A DNA stretch of 64,000 nt from Chitinophagaceae bacterium UBA1931 (GCA_002337125.1 DDFJ01000004.1:124001-188000), one strand, 5' to 3'; positions 22,904 to 31,709 are shown, numbered from the stretch's first letter. Notes: a model not told the origin generated them from the sequence alone. Numbers and translations are program-made.

Positions 22904-22919
22904 CAGGTCAGAAGACCTG
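22904..22919. repeat. Small inverted repeat CAGGTC-AGAA-GACCTG
   Basis: Perfect 6-bp arms in the gap between convergent genes, flanked by GGC and GCC that extend it imperfectly. No T-tract follows. The rest of this 112-bp gap holds ATCTGTG-type words (22960-23000) like those at 3475-3510, probably dispersed intergenic repeats. Confidence 0.4.
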
Positions 22920-23005
22920 CGCCAATGAACAATTATAGCAAAGAAGAAAAAAATCAGTGCAAATCTGTAGCATCCGTTTAATCTGTGTTTCTATCTCAAT
23001 CCTGT

Positions 23006-24205
23006 TCACACATCTTTTTCAAAATACGTAACTGAACCTCCCACCCACTCTTTGTCTTTATTGTAACGCACGCCAATCATTTTTCCTTTGCTTAAGCGTG
23101 CAAGGTTAATGGCGGCATGTGGGCGTGCATCGCCATCAGGCCACACATACATCATGCGTATTTCAACTTTGGCAGGCACATCCGGCGTTTCCACCACATC
23201 GGCATACTTTACTTTGCGTTGCAGAATATAATTTTCAGGATCAGCAATCGCATCAATATCCTGCTGTGTTACATCAATCAGCACTCCCTGTCCGGCAAAT
23301 GAAAACAAAGGCTTCAGCACATAGTTTTCCAACCCATCGGGCAGTTGCTTTACTTCATTTAAGAAAAATGTTTCCGGTACATAAGGATGCTGAATAAACG
23401 GAAGTGTAAACTTGCTGATGCGGTAAAACCAGTTGGGATGTGGCAACCACTCTACATCAAGATCAGCAGTGATATCAACAATATCGCCCAGAGAATCTTT
23501 CTGTGCATTGAGGTCATCAAAAATCACACGGTTATAAATACGTTTAATTTCTGTTTGTACACCGTTACGCATGTAAAAGAGTTTTCTTCCTTCACGTATC
23601 AGTTTGGTTATGCACACCACTTCAATACCGGTATAATCTTTTGTGCAGGAAAAATCAATTCTTGTTTTTTGTTCTTCAGGTTTTATTTCAAGCAGAATTA
23701 CATTTTCTGTTGCATGATGTCCCACAATGAGTTTACGCAGCATGTCAATGTAGGTTTGTTTGGTATAACCGTTGAGATACTGCGAATAATTTTCAGGAAT
23801 GGAAAAATGCCGCTCAATAATTTCGGGGTAATAAGCCTGGAAACCAAATAAGGTTGGGAAGCCCTGCATTTCGATGAGTTGTGGTTCCAGTTCGCCTTTG
23901 TCATTGATGCAAACACCAAAATCAAACGCAATCATGTGTGCATGATCATTTTCATTGGGCACTTTTTCGCCTGCAGGTATTGCCCTGTCGGTAAGTTTTA
24001 TAAATTCAGGTGCACAGATCACATCAATAATTGATTCGCATACATCAAGCAGTTTATCCCTGAACTGTTTATCGGCAAACACTGGTGTTTCACAAACCTT
24101 GAATTCAATATCGCCGGGATGATAACTATGCAGTTCATTTAAAAATGCATCATACTTTTCTTTTGTAAACTGCTGGTTAAATGCTTTGCGGAGAGATGGA
24201 ACCAT
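23006..24205 (-). CDS. ATP-grasp-like ligase family protein
   Basis: A 399-residue cytoplasmic protein. The C-terminal half resembles ATP-grasp enzymes: ENYVLKPLFSFAGQGVLIDV (lysine plus glycine-rich loop), NYILQRKVKYADVVETPD, and VEIRMMYVWPDGDARPHAAI with acidic/Asn metal ligands near AAINLARLSKGKMIGVRYN. The N-terminal half (DIEFKVCETPVFADKQFRDK, ELEPQLIEMQGFPTLFGFQA) probably binds the substrate. Such enzymes form amide or thioester bonds from carboxylates via acyl phosphates. The gene follows an amidotransferase on the same strand by 137 bp, suggesting a shared pathway. Start 24205 (MVPSLRKAFNQQF) is preferred; the frame is open to 24280. Confidence 0.6.
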   Translation of the reverse strand: MVPSLRKAFNQQFTKEKYDAFLNELHSYHPGDIEFKVCETPVFADKQFRDKLLDVCESIIDVICAPEFIKLTDRAIPAGEKVPNENDHAHMIAFDFGVCINDKGELEPQLIEMQGFPTLFGFQAYYPEIIERHFSIPENYSQYLNGYTKQTYIDMLRKLIVGHHATENVILLEIKPEEQKTRIDFSCTKDYTGIEVVCITKLIREGRKLFYMRNGVQTEIKRIYNRVIFDDLNAQKDSLGDIVDITADLDVEWLPHPNWFYRISKFTLPFIQHPYVPETFFLNEVKQLPDGLENYVLKPLFSFAGQGVLIDVTQQDIDAIADPENYILQRKVKYADVVETPDVPAKVEIRMMYVWPDGDARPHAAINLARLSKGKMIGVRYNKDKEWVGGSVTYFEKDV

Positions 24206-24342
24206 ATAGAAAATTTTCTTTCTAAAAATATCTGTTTTCGGGGACAAATGAAATTTGGTTTTTTGAATCACAAAGAACACAAAGTCTTTATTGCCGGGAA
24301 GACGGGAAGGAAAGAATAAAACCGTTCTTTGCGACTTACCGG

Positions 24343-25233
24343 CTATAACACACTAACTGTTGCCGTTGAAAAAACAGCATTGTACAGGAAGTTGGGCAAT
24401 ATGTGCGAATAGGTGTACAGAATTTTATCCGGGTCTTCCAGGTGTTCAATCATGCTCTGCCATTTTTCAAAACCGTAGTTTTCAATAACAGTTTTTTTCC
24501 TGTCTTCTGTTTGCAGGTACATACTCATACCCAATGCATCAGCTTCCGGATGGAATTGTGTGCCGATCATATAATCATTAAAGCGGATTGCCATTACAGC
24601 TCTTTCAAGTGCCACATGCGGACGTTCTTTTTCAATACACAACAATCTTGCACCAAGTTCTTTCAGCCGTTTATGATCGGGTTGAATAACCTGGTAATCC
24701 CGGCTGTCAACTGCATAAAACGGATCTTTTAGATTATTGAGAATGGCTTCATCACCCGAACCGGAAATTAAGTGCACAGGAAAAACGCCAAAGGCTGTTG
24801 ACTTTCGTTTGCACACATTACCTATTTCAAAAAAGCGGCAGGCAAGCTGGTAAGAATGACAGATGAAGAAAACATTTTTCTTTTGCCCGTTAAGCGGATT
24901 ATCATTCCATGCTTTTACAGAAGCAACCCAGTCAAAGTAAATTTTTTCCCACGCTGTTCCTTCACTTTCCAACGGACTTCCGGGACCACCTGATGAAATG
25001 AAAATATCATAAACTGAAAGTTCGGGTACTTCGTTTTTTAAACGCACATCAAATTCATCCCATTCGAGATTGAGAGAATGTTCATCAGCAAACTGGTTAA
25101 GAATTTCACGAAGACAACGCATACCCTGGTTGGGAGCCCCCTCGTACAAATCAAGTATTGCTACACGTATTTGTTTCGTATTCACACTGCGCATGGCGGC
25201 AAAAATATTGAAAATTGCCTTTACAAGACGCAT
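24343..25233 (-). CDS. Class I glutamine amidotransferase-like protein
   Basis: A 296-residue protein related to the GATase domain of GMP synthase. The oxyanion region SSGGPGSPLE, the nucleophile in FFICHSYQLACRFF (Cys within ICHSYQ) and the His-Glu pair in GTQFHPEAD complete a plausible triad. It should release ammonia from glutamine or act as a gamma-glutamyl hydrolase. Synthetase domains are missing, so the ammonia acceptor may be the neighbouring ATP-grasp-like protein. ATG 25233 follows a 20-bp palindrome by 5 bp; ATG 25194 (MRSVNTKQIRVAIL) is an alternative start. Confidence 0.75.
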   Translation of the reverse strand: MRLVKAIFNIFAAMRSVNTKQIRVAILDLYEGAPNQGMRCLREILNQFADEHSLNLEWDEFDVRLKNEVPELSVYDIFISSGGPGSPLESEGTAWEKIYFDWVASVKAWNDNPLNGQKKNVFFICHSYQLACRFFEIGNVCKRKSTAFGVFPVHLISGSGDEAILNNLKDPFYAVDSRDYQVIQPDHKRLKELGARLLCIEKERPHVALERAVMAIRFNDYMIGTQFHPEADALGMSMYLQTEDRKKTVIENYGFEKWQSMIEHLEDPDKILYTYSHILPNFLYNAVFSTATVSVL

Positions 25234-25238
25234 CTTTC

Positions 25239-25258
25239 GTTTTCACAATTGTGAAAAC
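25239..25258. promoter_or_regulatory. 20-bp perfect palindrome, operator-like
   Basis: GTTTTCACAATTGTGAAAAC is self-complementary over its full length and sits immediately upstream of the amidotransferase start. A TAccTTGT box (one mismatch to the -7 consensus, minus strand, 25257-25264) overlaps its far edge, so a bound protein would block transcription or translation of the amidotransferase/ATP-grasp pair. The regulator is unknown. Confidence 0.55.
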
Positions 25259-25286
25259 AAGGTAAGCGCAGAAAAATTTTTCTTTG

Positions 25287-26249
25287 TTACAGTGTATATA
25301 AGAATGCCTGGATGTTCTGCAGGGTTGTAAGCTCCGGTTTGATGAATACTGCAGTTGTTGGTGAAATTTTTTCTGCCTTTACACCAAGGTAATAAGAGCC
25401 TCCTACTTTTGAAATGCTTATAAATTTCACATCTGGTCCCGGAGGAATATTAGGGAATGAAAAATACCTGCCGGTTGAATTACCACTCAGCTGCACCACA
25501 GTCCTGTAATTATTAAACACAACATATACTGCAGTATTTGCATTGGAAAACAGATTGGGCAAATAAGCTTTTACTTCCACACGTGCATTTATTGAGTCTA
25601 ACAAAGGCCTGTCTACATTTATCCAGCCGGTTTTATATGTTTCAACAGCATAGCCTTTTACTGTAGATGAATCCCACACTTTAACTAAAGACTGATCAGT
25701 GGCCAGTAACCAGTTAAAATCAAGAGAGTTTGTTATTGAAGATGTGTTTCCATAAAACACACGCATATTGCTTTTTGGTTCACTGTCTTTATACTTTACA
25801 ATAATCTTTTTATAATCGGCAAGTGTAACAGTCTGCGTGTTTGATGAAAGTTTAATATTTAATGCACCGCCTGATTCAAGTGGCATCCGGTTGGAAACAG
25901 TTGGAATACCATAACGGATATAATCACCTTTTTTCTGTACAAGTATGTATTCAACTTTTACGGAACCGGTAGTTGCAGTACCGCTTACAGTTAAACTGTT
26001 TTTAGGAAAAGTAAACTGCAGTCCTGCATTTGTTGAAAGCAGTGTATCAGTACCGCTGTTGAAAGTTTCTGCAAGAAAATTTCCCTGCAGTTCTTTCGAT
26101 AATATCAGCACCTGGTTCGATGAAGTTACACTGGAAGTCCAGGCACTATCGAGTTGTTGTCCCGGATCCGGAACAAACACATTTGTATCTTTTTTGCACG
26201 ATGCAAAAAAGAAGATGAACAAGAGTGTGCTATAAATTAATTTTTTCAT
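25287..26249 (-). CDS. Lipoprotein of the second sigma/trans-envelope locus
   Basis: A 320-residue protein beginning MKKLIYSTLLFIFFFASCKK, a signal with lipobox at C18. The mature protein is Ser/Thr-rich and beta-rich (LQFTFPKNSLTVSGTATTGS, VKVEYILVQKKGDYIRYGIP, GWINVDRPLLDSINARVEVK), consistent with a stack of Ig-like or carboxypeptidase-regulatory-like domains. It lies 61 bp after the trans-envelope gene and is probably cotranscribed. Start moved to 26249 from the longer frame at 26288 because the signal peptide begins there. Function unknown. Confidence 0.7.
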   Translation of the reverse strand: MKKLIYSTLLFIFFFASCKKDTNVFVPDPGQQLDSAWTSSVTSSNQVLILSKELQGNFLAETFNSGTDTLLSTNAGLQFTFPKNSLTVSGTATTGSVKVEYILVQKKGDYIRYGIPTVSNRMPLESGGALNIKLSSNTQTVTLADYKKIIVKYKDSEPKSNMRVFYGNTSSITNSLDFNWLLATDQSLVKVWDSSTVKGYAVETYKTGWINVDRPLLDSINARVEVKAYLPNLFSNANTAVYVVFNNYRTVVQLSGNSTGRYFSFPNIPPGPDVKFISISKVGGSYYLGVKAEKISPTTAVFIKPELTTLQNIQAFLYTL

Positions 26250-26310
26250 ATTCAAGATTAAAAAGGTGTTTTTCAAGTATAAGTACATCCGTACTAATCA
26301 GATTCCACAT

Positions 26311-27795
26311 TTACCTGTAGCGCTGCCTTCCGTTATGAAAATTATAACGCAGACCTAACTGCATACCTGAAACAGAATATCGTTGTACAACAAAATTTGA
26401 TGATTGTGTTACCGGCCGCAGGTTATACCTGAAATAAGGTTCAGCAAATAATTGCAAGTTGTTACCAACCGGTTTGTAAATAGAAAAACTTGCAAATACT
26501 CCAACACCAATATTACTTCGCCAGTTGTTTGGACCATTTCCTTTTGATGTTGAAATCTGCACAGGTGAATAAGCCGTATCAAGCACAGAACCTTTATAAA
26601 AAGAGGTGATGTTAAACACCGGCCCTGCATTCACTGAAAAACTTAATATTTCAGGATTACCAAACTCATAAGAAAAAATAACAGGGATATCAATAAACCT
26701 GTAGCGGTTGTAGGTTGTGCGGTAGCGTGTTCCTGTTTGTTCAAAATAAGTTGTATCACGGATAAAGAGTGTATCGCCGGGTGCTCTTATTACAGTGCGA
26801 ATAGTAATAACCTGTGTTAATTGCTTTTCATTGTAATTAATCAAATGAAGCCGCTCATTAATTTGTGAGTAGTTAACTCCGCCTTTAATCAACACTTTCT
26901 CACCAATATTTTTTGCAATACGCACACCAGCACTAAAACCATTCCTGTTGTTTTCAACTGTGCGGCGTTCATTTACATAGTTATCGTATAGCGAAGTACT
27001 GGTGAATGTACGCAATGTATAATCCGGCGAGCCATAAACTTCAATGTACAGATCATTTCTTCTCGGGCCATTCACTGTGGGGCAACCGGGCTGCTTTACA
27101 TTATACGGAATTGATGCGGGGTGCAGATTACCTGCTGCAAATTTTATCAAAGCTGTTGCTAAATCAAGACGTTTGTATTGTGGTTGTGTTTGCTGATTCG
27201 TTACAGAAGGATCATTATTTGCAGCAAGATCATCTTTTGCAGACTGCTGATTTATTTGCTTACCTGGTTTTTGTTTTGAAGTACGGTTAAATAAACGTTT
27301 GTTGATGATTTTGTTTTTAGATGAAACAGGTTCGTTGGTTCGGACAGTATTTGTTGTTAAATCAGATTCGGTATTATGTACAGTTGATTCATTATTATTG
27401 TTTGTTGTGGGAATAACAGCAGTATGCTGATCGTTTACAGTTGATGAGTTTGTTGCTGTTGCAGCATTACTAACAGGAGTGCCGTTATGAGCAACAGGAT
27501 TGTTTTGTTGATTGGGATCATTTGTTGGATTGTGCTGCGATGCAGTTGATGGAGCTGGCAACTGCTGATCAGCATTAGCAGAATCAGTTTTCTTCATCTG
27601 CTTAGCAGTGAAGTATCCAATGCCGGTAAGCGTTAACAGCAAAATACCGGCTAATAAAAAACGCCTGAAAAAGAAAAATCCTTTCCTGTCATCTTTTTCT
27701 TTTTCACGTATGCGCTCCCATACGTGCATGGGTGCACCGGAGTCGTAATGCTCCAGTTTCCCTTTTACAAAATCATCAAACATTTGATCTGTCAT
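26311..27795 (-). CDS. Predicted dual-membrane-spanning anti-sigma-like protein, second copy
   Basis: A 494-residue protein with the same plan as the one at 8385-9911. A cytoplasmic N-terminus of about 40 residues (DDFVKGKLEHYDSGAPMHVW then ERIREKEKDDRKG) is followed by one helix (RFLLAGILLLTLTGIGYFTA). Next comes a linker of about 150 residues rich in N, T, Q, S and P, then a barrel from about residue 220 (RRNDLYIEVYGSPDYTLRTF to GMQLGLRYNFHN). Its linker is Asn/Thr-rich where the first copy's is Lys/Glu-rich, so composition is not conserved but length class is. Start ATG overlaps the sigma-gene stop in an ATGA (27792-27795). Confidence 0.75.
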   Translation of the reverse strand: MTDQMFDDFVKGKLEHYDSGAPMHVWERIREKEKDDRKGFFFFRRFLLAGILLLTLTGIGYFTAKQMKKTDSANADQQLPAPSTASQHNPTNDPNQQNNPVAHNGTPVSNAATATNSSTVNDQHTAVIPTTNNNNESTVHNTESDLTTNTVRTNEPVSSKNKIINKRLFNRTSKQKPGKQINQQSAKDDLAANNDPSVTNQQTQPQYKRLDLATALIKFAAGNLHPASIPYNVKQPGCPTVNGPRRNDLYIEVYGSPDYTLRTFTSTSLYDNYVNERRTVENNRNGFSAGVRIAKNIGEKVLIKGGVNYSQINERLHLINYNEKQLTQVITIRTVIRAPGDTLFIRDTTYFEQTGTRYRTTYNRYRFIDIPVIFSYEFGNPEILSFSVNAGPVFNITSFYKGSVLDTAYSPVQISTSKGNGPNNWRSNIGVGVFASFSIYKPVGNNLQLFAEPYFRYNLRPVTQSSNFVVQRYSVSGMQLGLRYNFHNGRQRYR

Positions 27796-28331
27796 ACCGC
27801 AATGCTTTTTTGCATTTTGAGAATTTCGTTTTGCAGATACCTCCTTGCCTTTACCAACTGCGACCGGGAAGTACTGTCTTTTATGTTCAGCATTTCTGCT
27901 ATTTCTTCATGGCTGTAACCTTCAATGATGTGAAGGTTAAACACGAGTTTATAACCATCCGGCAGCTGGTGAATCAGTTTCATCAGTTCAGCTTCACTCA
28001 GATGATTATAAGCCGAAGGCTCTAAACCTCCTGCCTGATTTGACTCTGGTTTTACTTCATCAAATTTCATTTTCTTCTTCTGGCAGTATTTTAAGGCCGT
28101 GTTCACCACAATACGCCTGATCCATCCTTCAAATGAACCTTCAAACTTGAACTGCGAAATATTCCTGTACACTTTGATGAATGCATCCTGGAGAATGTCT
28201 TCTGCCTCCATCCTGTCGGTGGCATAGCGCAGGCACACAGTGAGCATCTTACCTGCAAACCGCTCAAAGAGCTGTTGCTGGCATTGCGCATTGTTGTTAA
28301 TGCAGCCATGGATCAGTTGGTGGTCAGTCAA
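27792..28331 (-). CDS. ECF-type RNA polymerase sigma factor, second copy
   Basis: A 179-residue sigma factor. Region 2: FERFAGKMLTVCLRYATDRM then EAEDILQDAFIKVYRNISQF and WIRRIVVNTALKYCQKKK. Region 4: LMKLIHQLPDGYKLVFNLHI and EGYSHEEIAEMLNIKDSTSR. It shares order and wording with the first sigma factor (HQLIxxCxxxxxxxQxxLxxxFAGxML at the N-terminus), so the two loci are paralogous. Translationally coupled to the trans-envelope partner by the ATGA overlap. Confidence 0.9.
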   Translation of the reverse strand: MTDHQLIHGCINNNAQCQQQLFERFAGKMLTVCLRYATDRMEAEDILQDAFIKVYRNISQFKFEGSFEGWIRRIVVNTALKYCQKKKMKFDEVKPESNQAGGLEPSAYNHLSEAELMKLIHQLPDGYKLVFNLHIIEGYSHEEIAEMLNIKDSTSRSQLVKARRYLQNEILKMQKSIAV

Positions 28332-28362
28332 TATCAGAATAGGGTGATTAATTTTTATTAAT

Positions 28363-28385
28363 AGACGCTCAGGCTATTTCGTTTC
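28363..28385 (-). promoter_or_regulatory. Possible ECF-type promoter (GAAAC-N13-CGTCT)
   Basis: On the minus strand GAAAC (28385-28381) is followed 13 nt later by CGTCT (28367-28363), about 32 bp before the sigma start. It resembles ECF promoters (AAC in -35, CGTC in -10), which would fit autoregulation, though the spacer is shorter than the usual 15-17 nt. Confidence 0.25.
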
Positions 28386-28415
28386 GCTGCCCGGACTCTG
28401 ATGTTTTTTAAGCGC

Positions 28416-28446
28416 AAAAAAGGGCAGCATTGATGCTACCCTTTTT
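28416..28446 (-). terminator. Intrinsic terminator after TPR gene
   Basis: 14-bp stem (28417-28430 with 28433-28446) with one pair that is G-U only in the minus-strand RNA, followed on that strand by six Ts. It lies 20 bp beyond the TPR gene stop. Confidence 0.8.
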
Positions 28447-28465
28447 CCAATTTATTCATGAGGCA

Positions 28466-29497
28466 TTACATGCCCATATCCATTTTCTTTTGTTTGAGGC
28501 TGTTGAGCGAAGGATCCATCTCAATTGCTTTATCGCAGAGAGCCATACCCTTGTCTTTTTGCCCCATCTTTTGGTAGCTCAAACCAATCATGTACAAAGC
28601 TCGTGCATTTTTGTTATCCACCTGCAGCACCTGGTCCCAGTTGTCGATTGCTTCCTGGTAATGACCACCTTTGTATTTCGATTCGCCCAGTAAATATCTT
28701 ACAGAAACACTGCTTGGTCTTTTTTCCAATGATTTTTCCAGCATTTCAGATGCTTTGTCAAAATTGCCCAGGTTCATATAGCAATAGGCAACGCTTTCAA
28801 AGAAATCGGCATTCTGTGCCCATCCACGTTGTGCTGCCACTTCAAACATAACGATTGCATTCTTATCGTCAGGAATAGCATAATACACCATTGCCATTTC
28901 GTAAGGATAGCGTGGATTTTTTGGATCTATATTCACCGCTTTCTGATAGTAAGGGATCGCTTGTTTATAACGCTCCATTTCAAGATAGCTACGTCCGATT
29001 GTATAATACATTGCTGCATTTGCCGTATCGGTTTCAGCAGCATACAGTAAACGGTTAATTGCCTGCGGATAATTTTCGAGGTAATAATTGCACATACCAG
29101 CTACGTAGTGCATGGGTTTATCCTTGTGCAGTTTTTCCCATTTTTCTACAAATTCCAATGCGTCTTTATGACGGCCGAGATTGAAATACAAAGTAGCTAA
29201 CTGCTGAAAGATGGCTTCATTGTTTGGTTCAAGCCTGTACCACCTTGTGTAGGCATCAACAGCCTGACGGAAGTTGCGGCTTTCAATACCCCACTCGCCC
29301 ATTGCCTTAATGGCATCAACGTTGGTTGTATCGTATTGAACGGCTTTTTCAAACAAATTCATCGCCTGCTGAATGCGGCGTTCCTGTTTGGCAACAATGG
29401 CTCTTTGTAAAACAGCATTTGAACTGTCACGGTTTTGCGACAATGCTTTGAATGAAGTGAATAAAATTAATGCTGAAAGAATGTAACAGCTTTTCAT
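28466..29497 (-). CDS. Tetratricopeptide-repeat protein
   Basis: A 343-residue exported protein (signal MKSCYILSALILFTSFKALS). About eight TPR units follow, for example AMNLFEKAVQYDTTNVDAIK, AVDAYTRWYRLEPNNEAIFQ, AIPYYQKAVNIDPKNPRYPY and AIDNWDQVLQVDNKNARALY. TPR superhelices mediate protein-protein contacts; an envelope-assembly or secretion scaffold is likely, but no partner is named. It ends DMGM. Monocistronic: a terminator follows and GlgB lies 96 bp upstream on the same strand. Confidence 0.85.
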   Translation of the reverse strand: MKSCYILSALILFTSFKALSQNRDSSNAVLQRAIVAKQERRIQQAMNLFEKAVQYDTTNVDAIKAMGEWGIESRNFRQAVDAYTRWYRLEPNNEAIFQQLATLYFNLGRHKDALEFVEKWEKLHKDKPMHYVAGMCNYYLENYPQAINRLLYAAETDTANAAMYYTIGRSYLEMERYKQAIPYYQKAVNIDPKNPRYPYEMAMVYYAIPDDKNAIVMFEVAAQRGWAQNADFFESVAYCYMNLGNFDKASEMLEKSLEKRPSSVSVRYLLGESKYKGGHYQEAIDNWDQVLQVDNKNARALYMIGLSYQKMGQKDKGMALCDKAIEMDPSLNSLKQKKMDMGM

Positions 29498-29593
29498 GGA
29501 CTTTAATTTGGATTACTGTAAAAGTAACAAATTTCTTAACATGGCCAAGCGTAGATTTACTTTATGAACAGCTTCTAATTGTTTACCCCGATT

Positions 29594-31567
29594 TTATTTA
29601 AGAAAAACAGCTGCTAATGGCGGCAAATTCAGGCTCAGTTCGTACCACTTGTTCATTCCATCAACCACATTTACCTTGATTTCAGGATTATAAACATCAC
29701 CTGTACCCCAGAACCGCTGATCGTTGCTGTTGAAAATTTCCTTCCAGTTTTGTTTGTTCTGCACATGCACTCTCCAGTCGTTACGAACAATCGGAGTCAT
29801 GTTGAGGATCACCAGCACATCATCTTCCTCATTTTTACCCTTACGCCTGTACACCATCACCGATTCGCTCCTGTGATTGAGATCAACCCACTCAAAGCCA
29901 AACTCGTTAAACTGGTTTTCGTAAAGAGCCGGTTCTGTTTTAAGCAAATGGCACAAGGCTTTTACACATTCCTTCATACCGTTGTGCGATGCATGTTGCA
30001 GCAGATCCCATTGCAATTCGCTTTTATAATTCCATTCATTTGTTGCACCAAATTCATTGCCCATAAACAGCAATTTGCCACCTGGATGGGTGAACATGTA
30101 GCTGTACATTAAACGCAGGTTGGCAAATTTCTGCCAGTCATCACCAGGCATTTTATACAGCATCGGGCTCTTGCCATGCACCACTTCGTCATGACTCAAA
30201 GGCAGCATAAAATTTTCATCATAGTAATACATCATACTGAACGTGAACTGATCCTGCTGGTATTGCCTGTACACCGGGTCCTGTTTGAAATACTTCAGTG
30301 TATCATGCATCCATCCCATCATCCATTTCATACCAAAGCCAAGCCCATCGGAAAAAGTTGGTTTGCTTACTCCGGGCCAATCGGTTGCCTCTTCAGCTAT
30401 TGTTTGTGTATCGGGAAAATCCCTGAAAATGGTTTCATTCAGATCTTTGATAAAAGCGATAGCCTCAAGGTTGCCATCACCACCATGTTCATTTGGTTCC
30501 CACTGCCCTGCTGTTCTTGAATAGTTGAGTTTAAGCATGGATGAAACTGCATCAACCCTTAACCCATCCACATGATATTTCTTGAGCCAGAACATGGCAC
30601 TGCTGATGAGAAATGATTTTACTTCGCCACGTTTATAGTTGAATATATAACTGTTCCAATCAGGATGATAGCCTTTACGCATATCTGCATATTCATACGT
30701 GTGTGTGCCATCAAACATGAATAACCCATGCGAATCATAAGGGAAATGCGAAGGCACCCAATCAAGTATCACACCTATTCCTTCGTTGTGGAAAGCTTCC
30801 ACCAGTTTCATGAACTGCTGCGGGTTTCCATAGCGTGATGTTGCTGCAAAATAACCTGTACCCTGGTAACCCCAGCTTCCATCAAACGGATGTTCCATAA
30901 TGGGCATCAACTCAACATGTGTAAAGCCCATTTCTTTTACATAAGGCACAAGATTTTCGCTAAAGAAATCATATGAGTTGTAAACCTCTTCATTGTTTTT
31001 ATCAGGCCGCATCCAACTGGCAAGGTGTACTTCATACACACTCCACGGTGCATCAAGTTTATTATGCTCTTTCCGTTTCTGCATCCATTCAGCATCATTC
31101 CAGTTATAATCCAATGCCCATGTGCGTGATGCTGTGTTTGGTCTTACCTCCCAGTAATTGGCATAGGGATCACCTTTATCTAACTTCTGACCAGCATAAC
31201 CATGAATATGATATTTGTAAGAAGCACCTTGTTCAATGTTTGGGATAAAACCTTCCCAAATACCGGAGTTGTCTAACCGAACAAACAGAGGATGTGATTC
31301 TTTATTCCAGCCGTTAAAATCTCCAAATACAGAAATGAATGTTGCATTAGGTGCCCACACTGCAAAATAATACCCCTTTACTCCATTAACCTCCATCTGG
31401 TGCGAACCAAACAATTCATAACAGCGGTAGTTTGTTCCATTCTGGAAATTGGAGATATCATCACCCTCAAAACGTGAATAATTCCACACTGGCTTTGAAG
31501 TATCAACAAAATGATAGTCTTCATAATGTTTGCTTTCTGCCGATGATTCCTGTTCTGCATTTGCCAT
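29594..31567 (-). CDS. glgB: 1,4-alpha-glucan branching enzyme
   Basis: Introduces alpha-1,6 branches into glycogen. The protein is 657 residues: an N-terminal CBM48-like domain (MEVNGVKGYYFAVWAPNATF, SVFGDFNGWN), then a GH13 barrel with DWVPSHFP, the nucleophile Asp in DGLRVDAVSSMLKLNY, the acid Glu in TIAEEATDWPGVS and the transition-state Asp in LSHDEVVHGKSP, and a C-terminal beta domain. GH13 subfamily 8-like wording (LLFMGNEFGATNEWN) fits the Bacteroidota/eukaryote-type enzyme. Start 31567 (MANAEQESS) is chosen because a -7 box lies 18 nt upstream; ATG 31618 is the alternative. No other glg genes nearby. Confidence 0.93.
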   Translation of the reverse strand: MANAEQESSAESKHYEDYHFVDTSKPVWNYSRFEGDDISNFQNGTNYRCYELFGSHQMEVNGVKGYYFAVWAPNATFISVFGDFNGWNKESHPLFVRLDNSGIWEGFIPNIEQGASYKYHIHGYAGQKLDKGDPYANYWEVRPNTASRTWALDYNWNDAEWMQKRKEHNKLDAPWSVYEVHLASWMRPDKNNEEVYNSYDFFSENLVPYVKEMGFTHVELMPIMEHPFDGSWGYQGTGYFAATSRYGNPQQFMKLVEAFHNEGIGVILDWVPSHFPYDSHGLFMFDGTHTYEYADMRKGYHPDWNSYIFNYKRGEVKSFLISSAMFWLKKYHVDGLRVDAVSSMLKLNYSRTAGQWEPNEHGGDGNLEAIAFIKDLNETIFRDFPDTQTIAEEATDWPGVSKPTFSDGLGFGMKWMMGWMHDTLKYFKQDPVYRQYQQDQFTFSMMYYYDENFMLPLSHDEVVHGKSPMLYKMPGDDWQKFANLRLMYSYMFTHPGGKLLFMGNEFGATNEWNYKSELQWDLLQHASHNGMKECVKALCHLLKTEPALYENQFNEFGFEWVDLNHRSESVMVYRRKGKNEEDDVLVILNMTPIVRNDWRVHVQNKQNWKEIFNSNDQRFWGTGDVYNPEIKVNVVDGMNKWYELSLNLPPLAAVFLK

Positions 31568-31584
31568 GTCGGATAGTATTTGAC

Positions 31585-31592
31585 TAAAAGTA
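31585..31592 (-). promoter_or_regulatory. -7 box TActTTTA of glgB
   Basis: One mismatch to TAnnTTTG, same wording as the folK box. Predicted leader to ATG 31567 is 13 nt. Confidence 0.4.
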
Positions 31593-31709
31593 AAGTAAAA
31601 AAGATGAATAATATTCACTTACATCATCAATCTTCTCCCGAAAAAAACATTGTTTTTTTGTGGAAAACACATTAAACAGAATCTTAATTCTTAAATTATT
31701 CTTAAAAAC

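Noticed and set aside
24206..24225. AGAAAATTTTCT palindrome before the ATP-grasp-like gene
   Set aside because: Twelve bases of A/T-rich symmetry are weak evidence in this spacer, and it does not match the 20-bp palindrome of the upstream gene.
29594..31567. Possible glycogen gene cluster around glgB
   Set aside because: No glgA, glgC, glgP or glgX is adjacent; the neighbours are a TPR protein and an outer-membrane barrel operon.
31641..31659. AAAAAAAC-ATT-GTTTTTTT inverted repeat upstream of glgB
   Set aside because: Stem is almost entirely A/T with a 3-nt loop; in a homopolymer-rich spacer this is expected by chance and it sits at gene starts, not ends.
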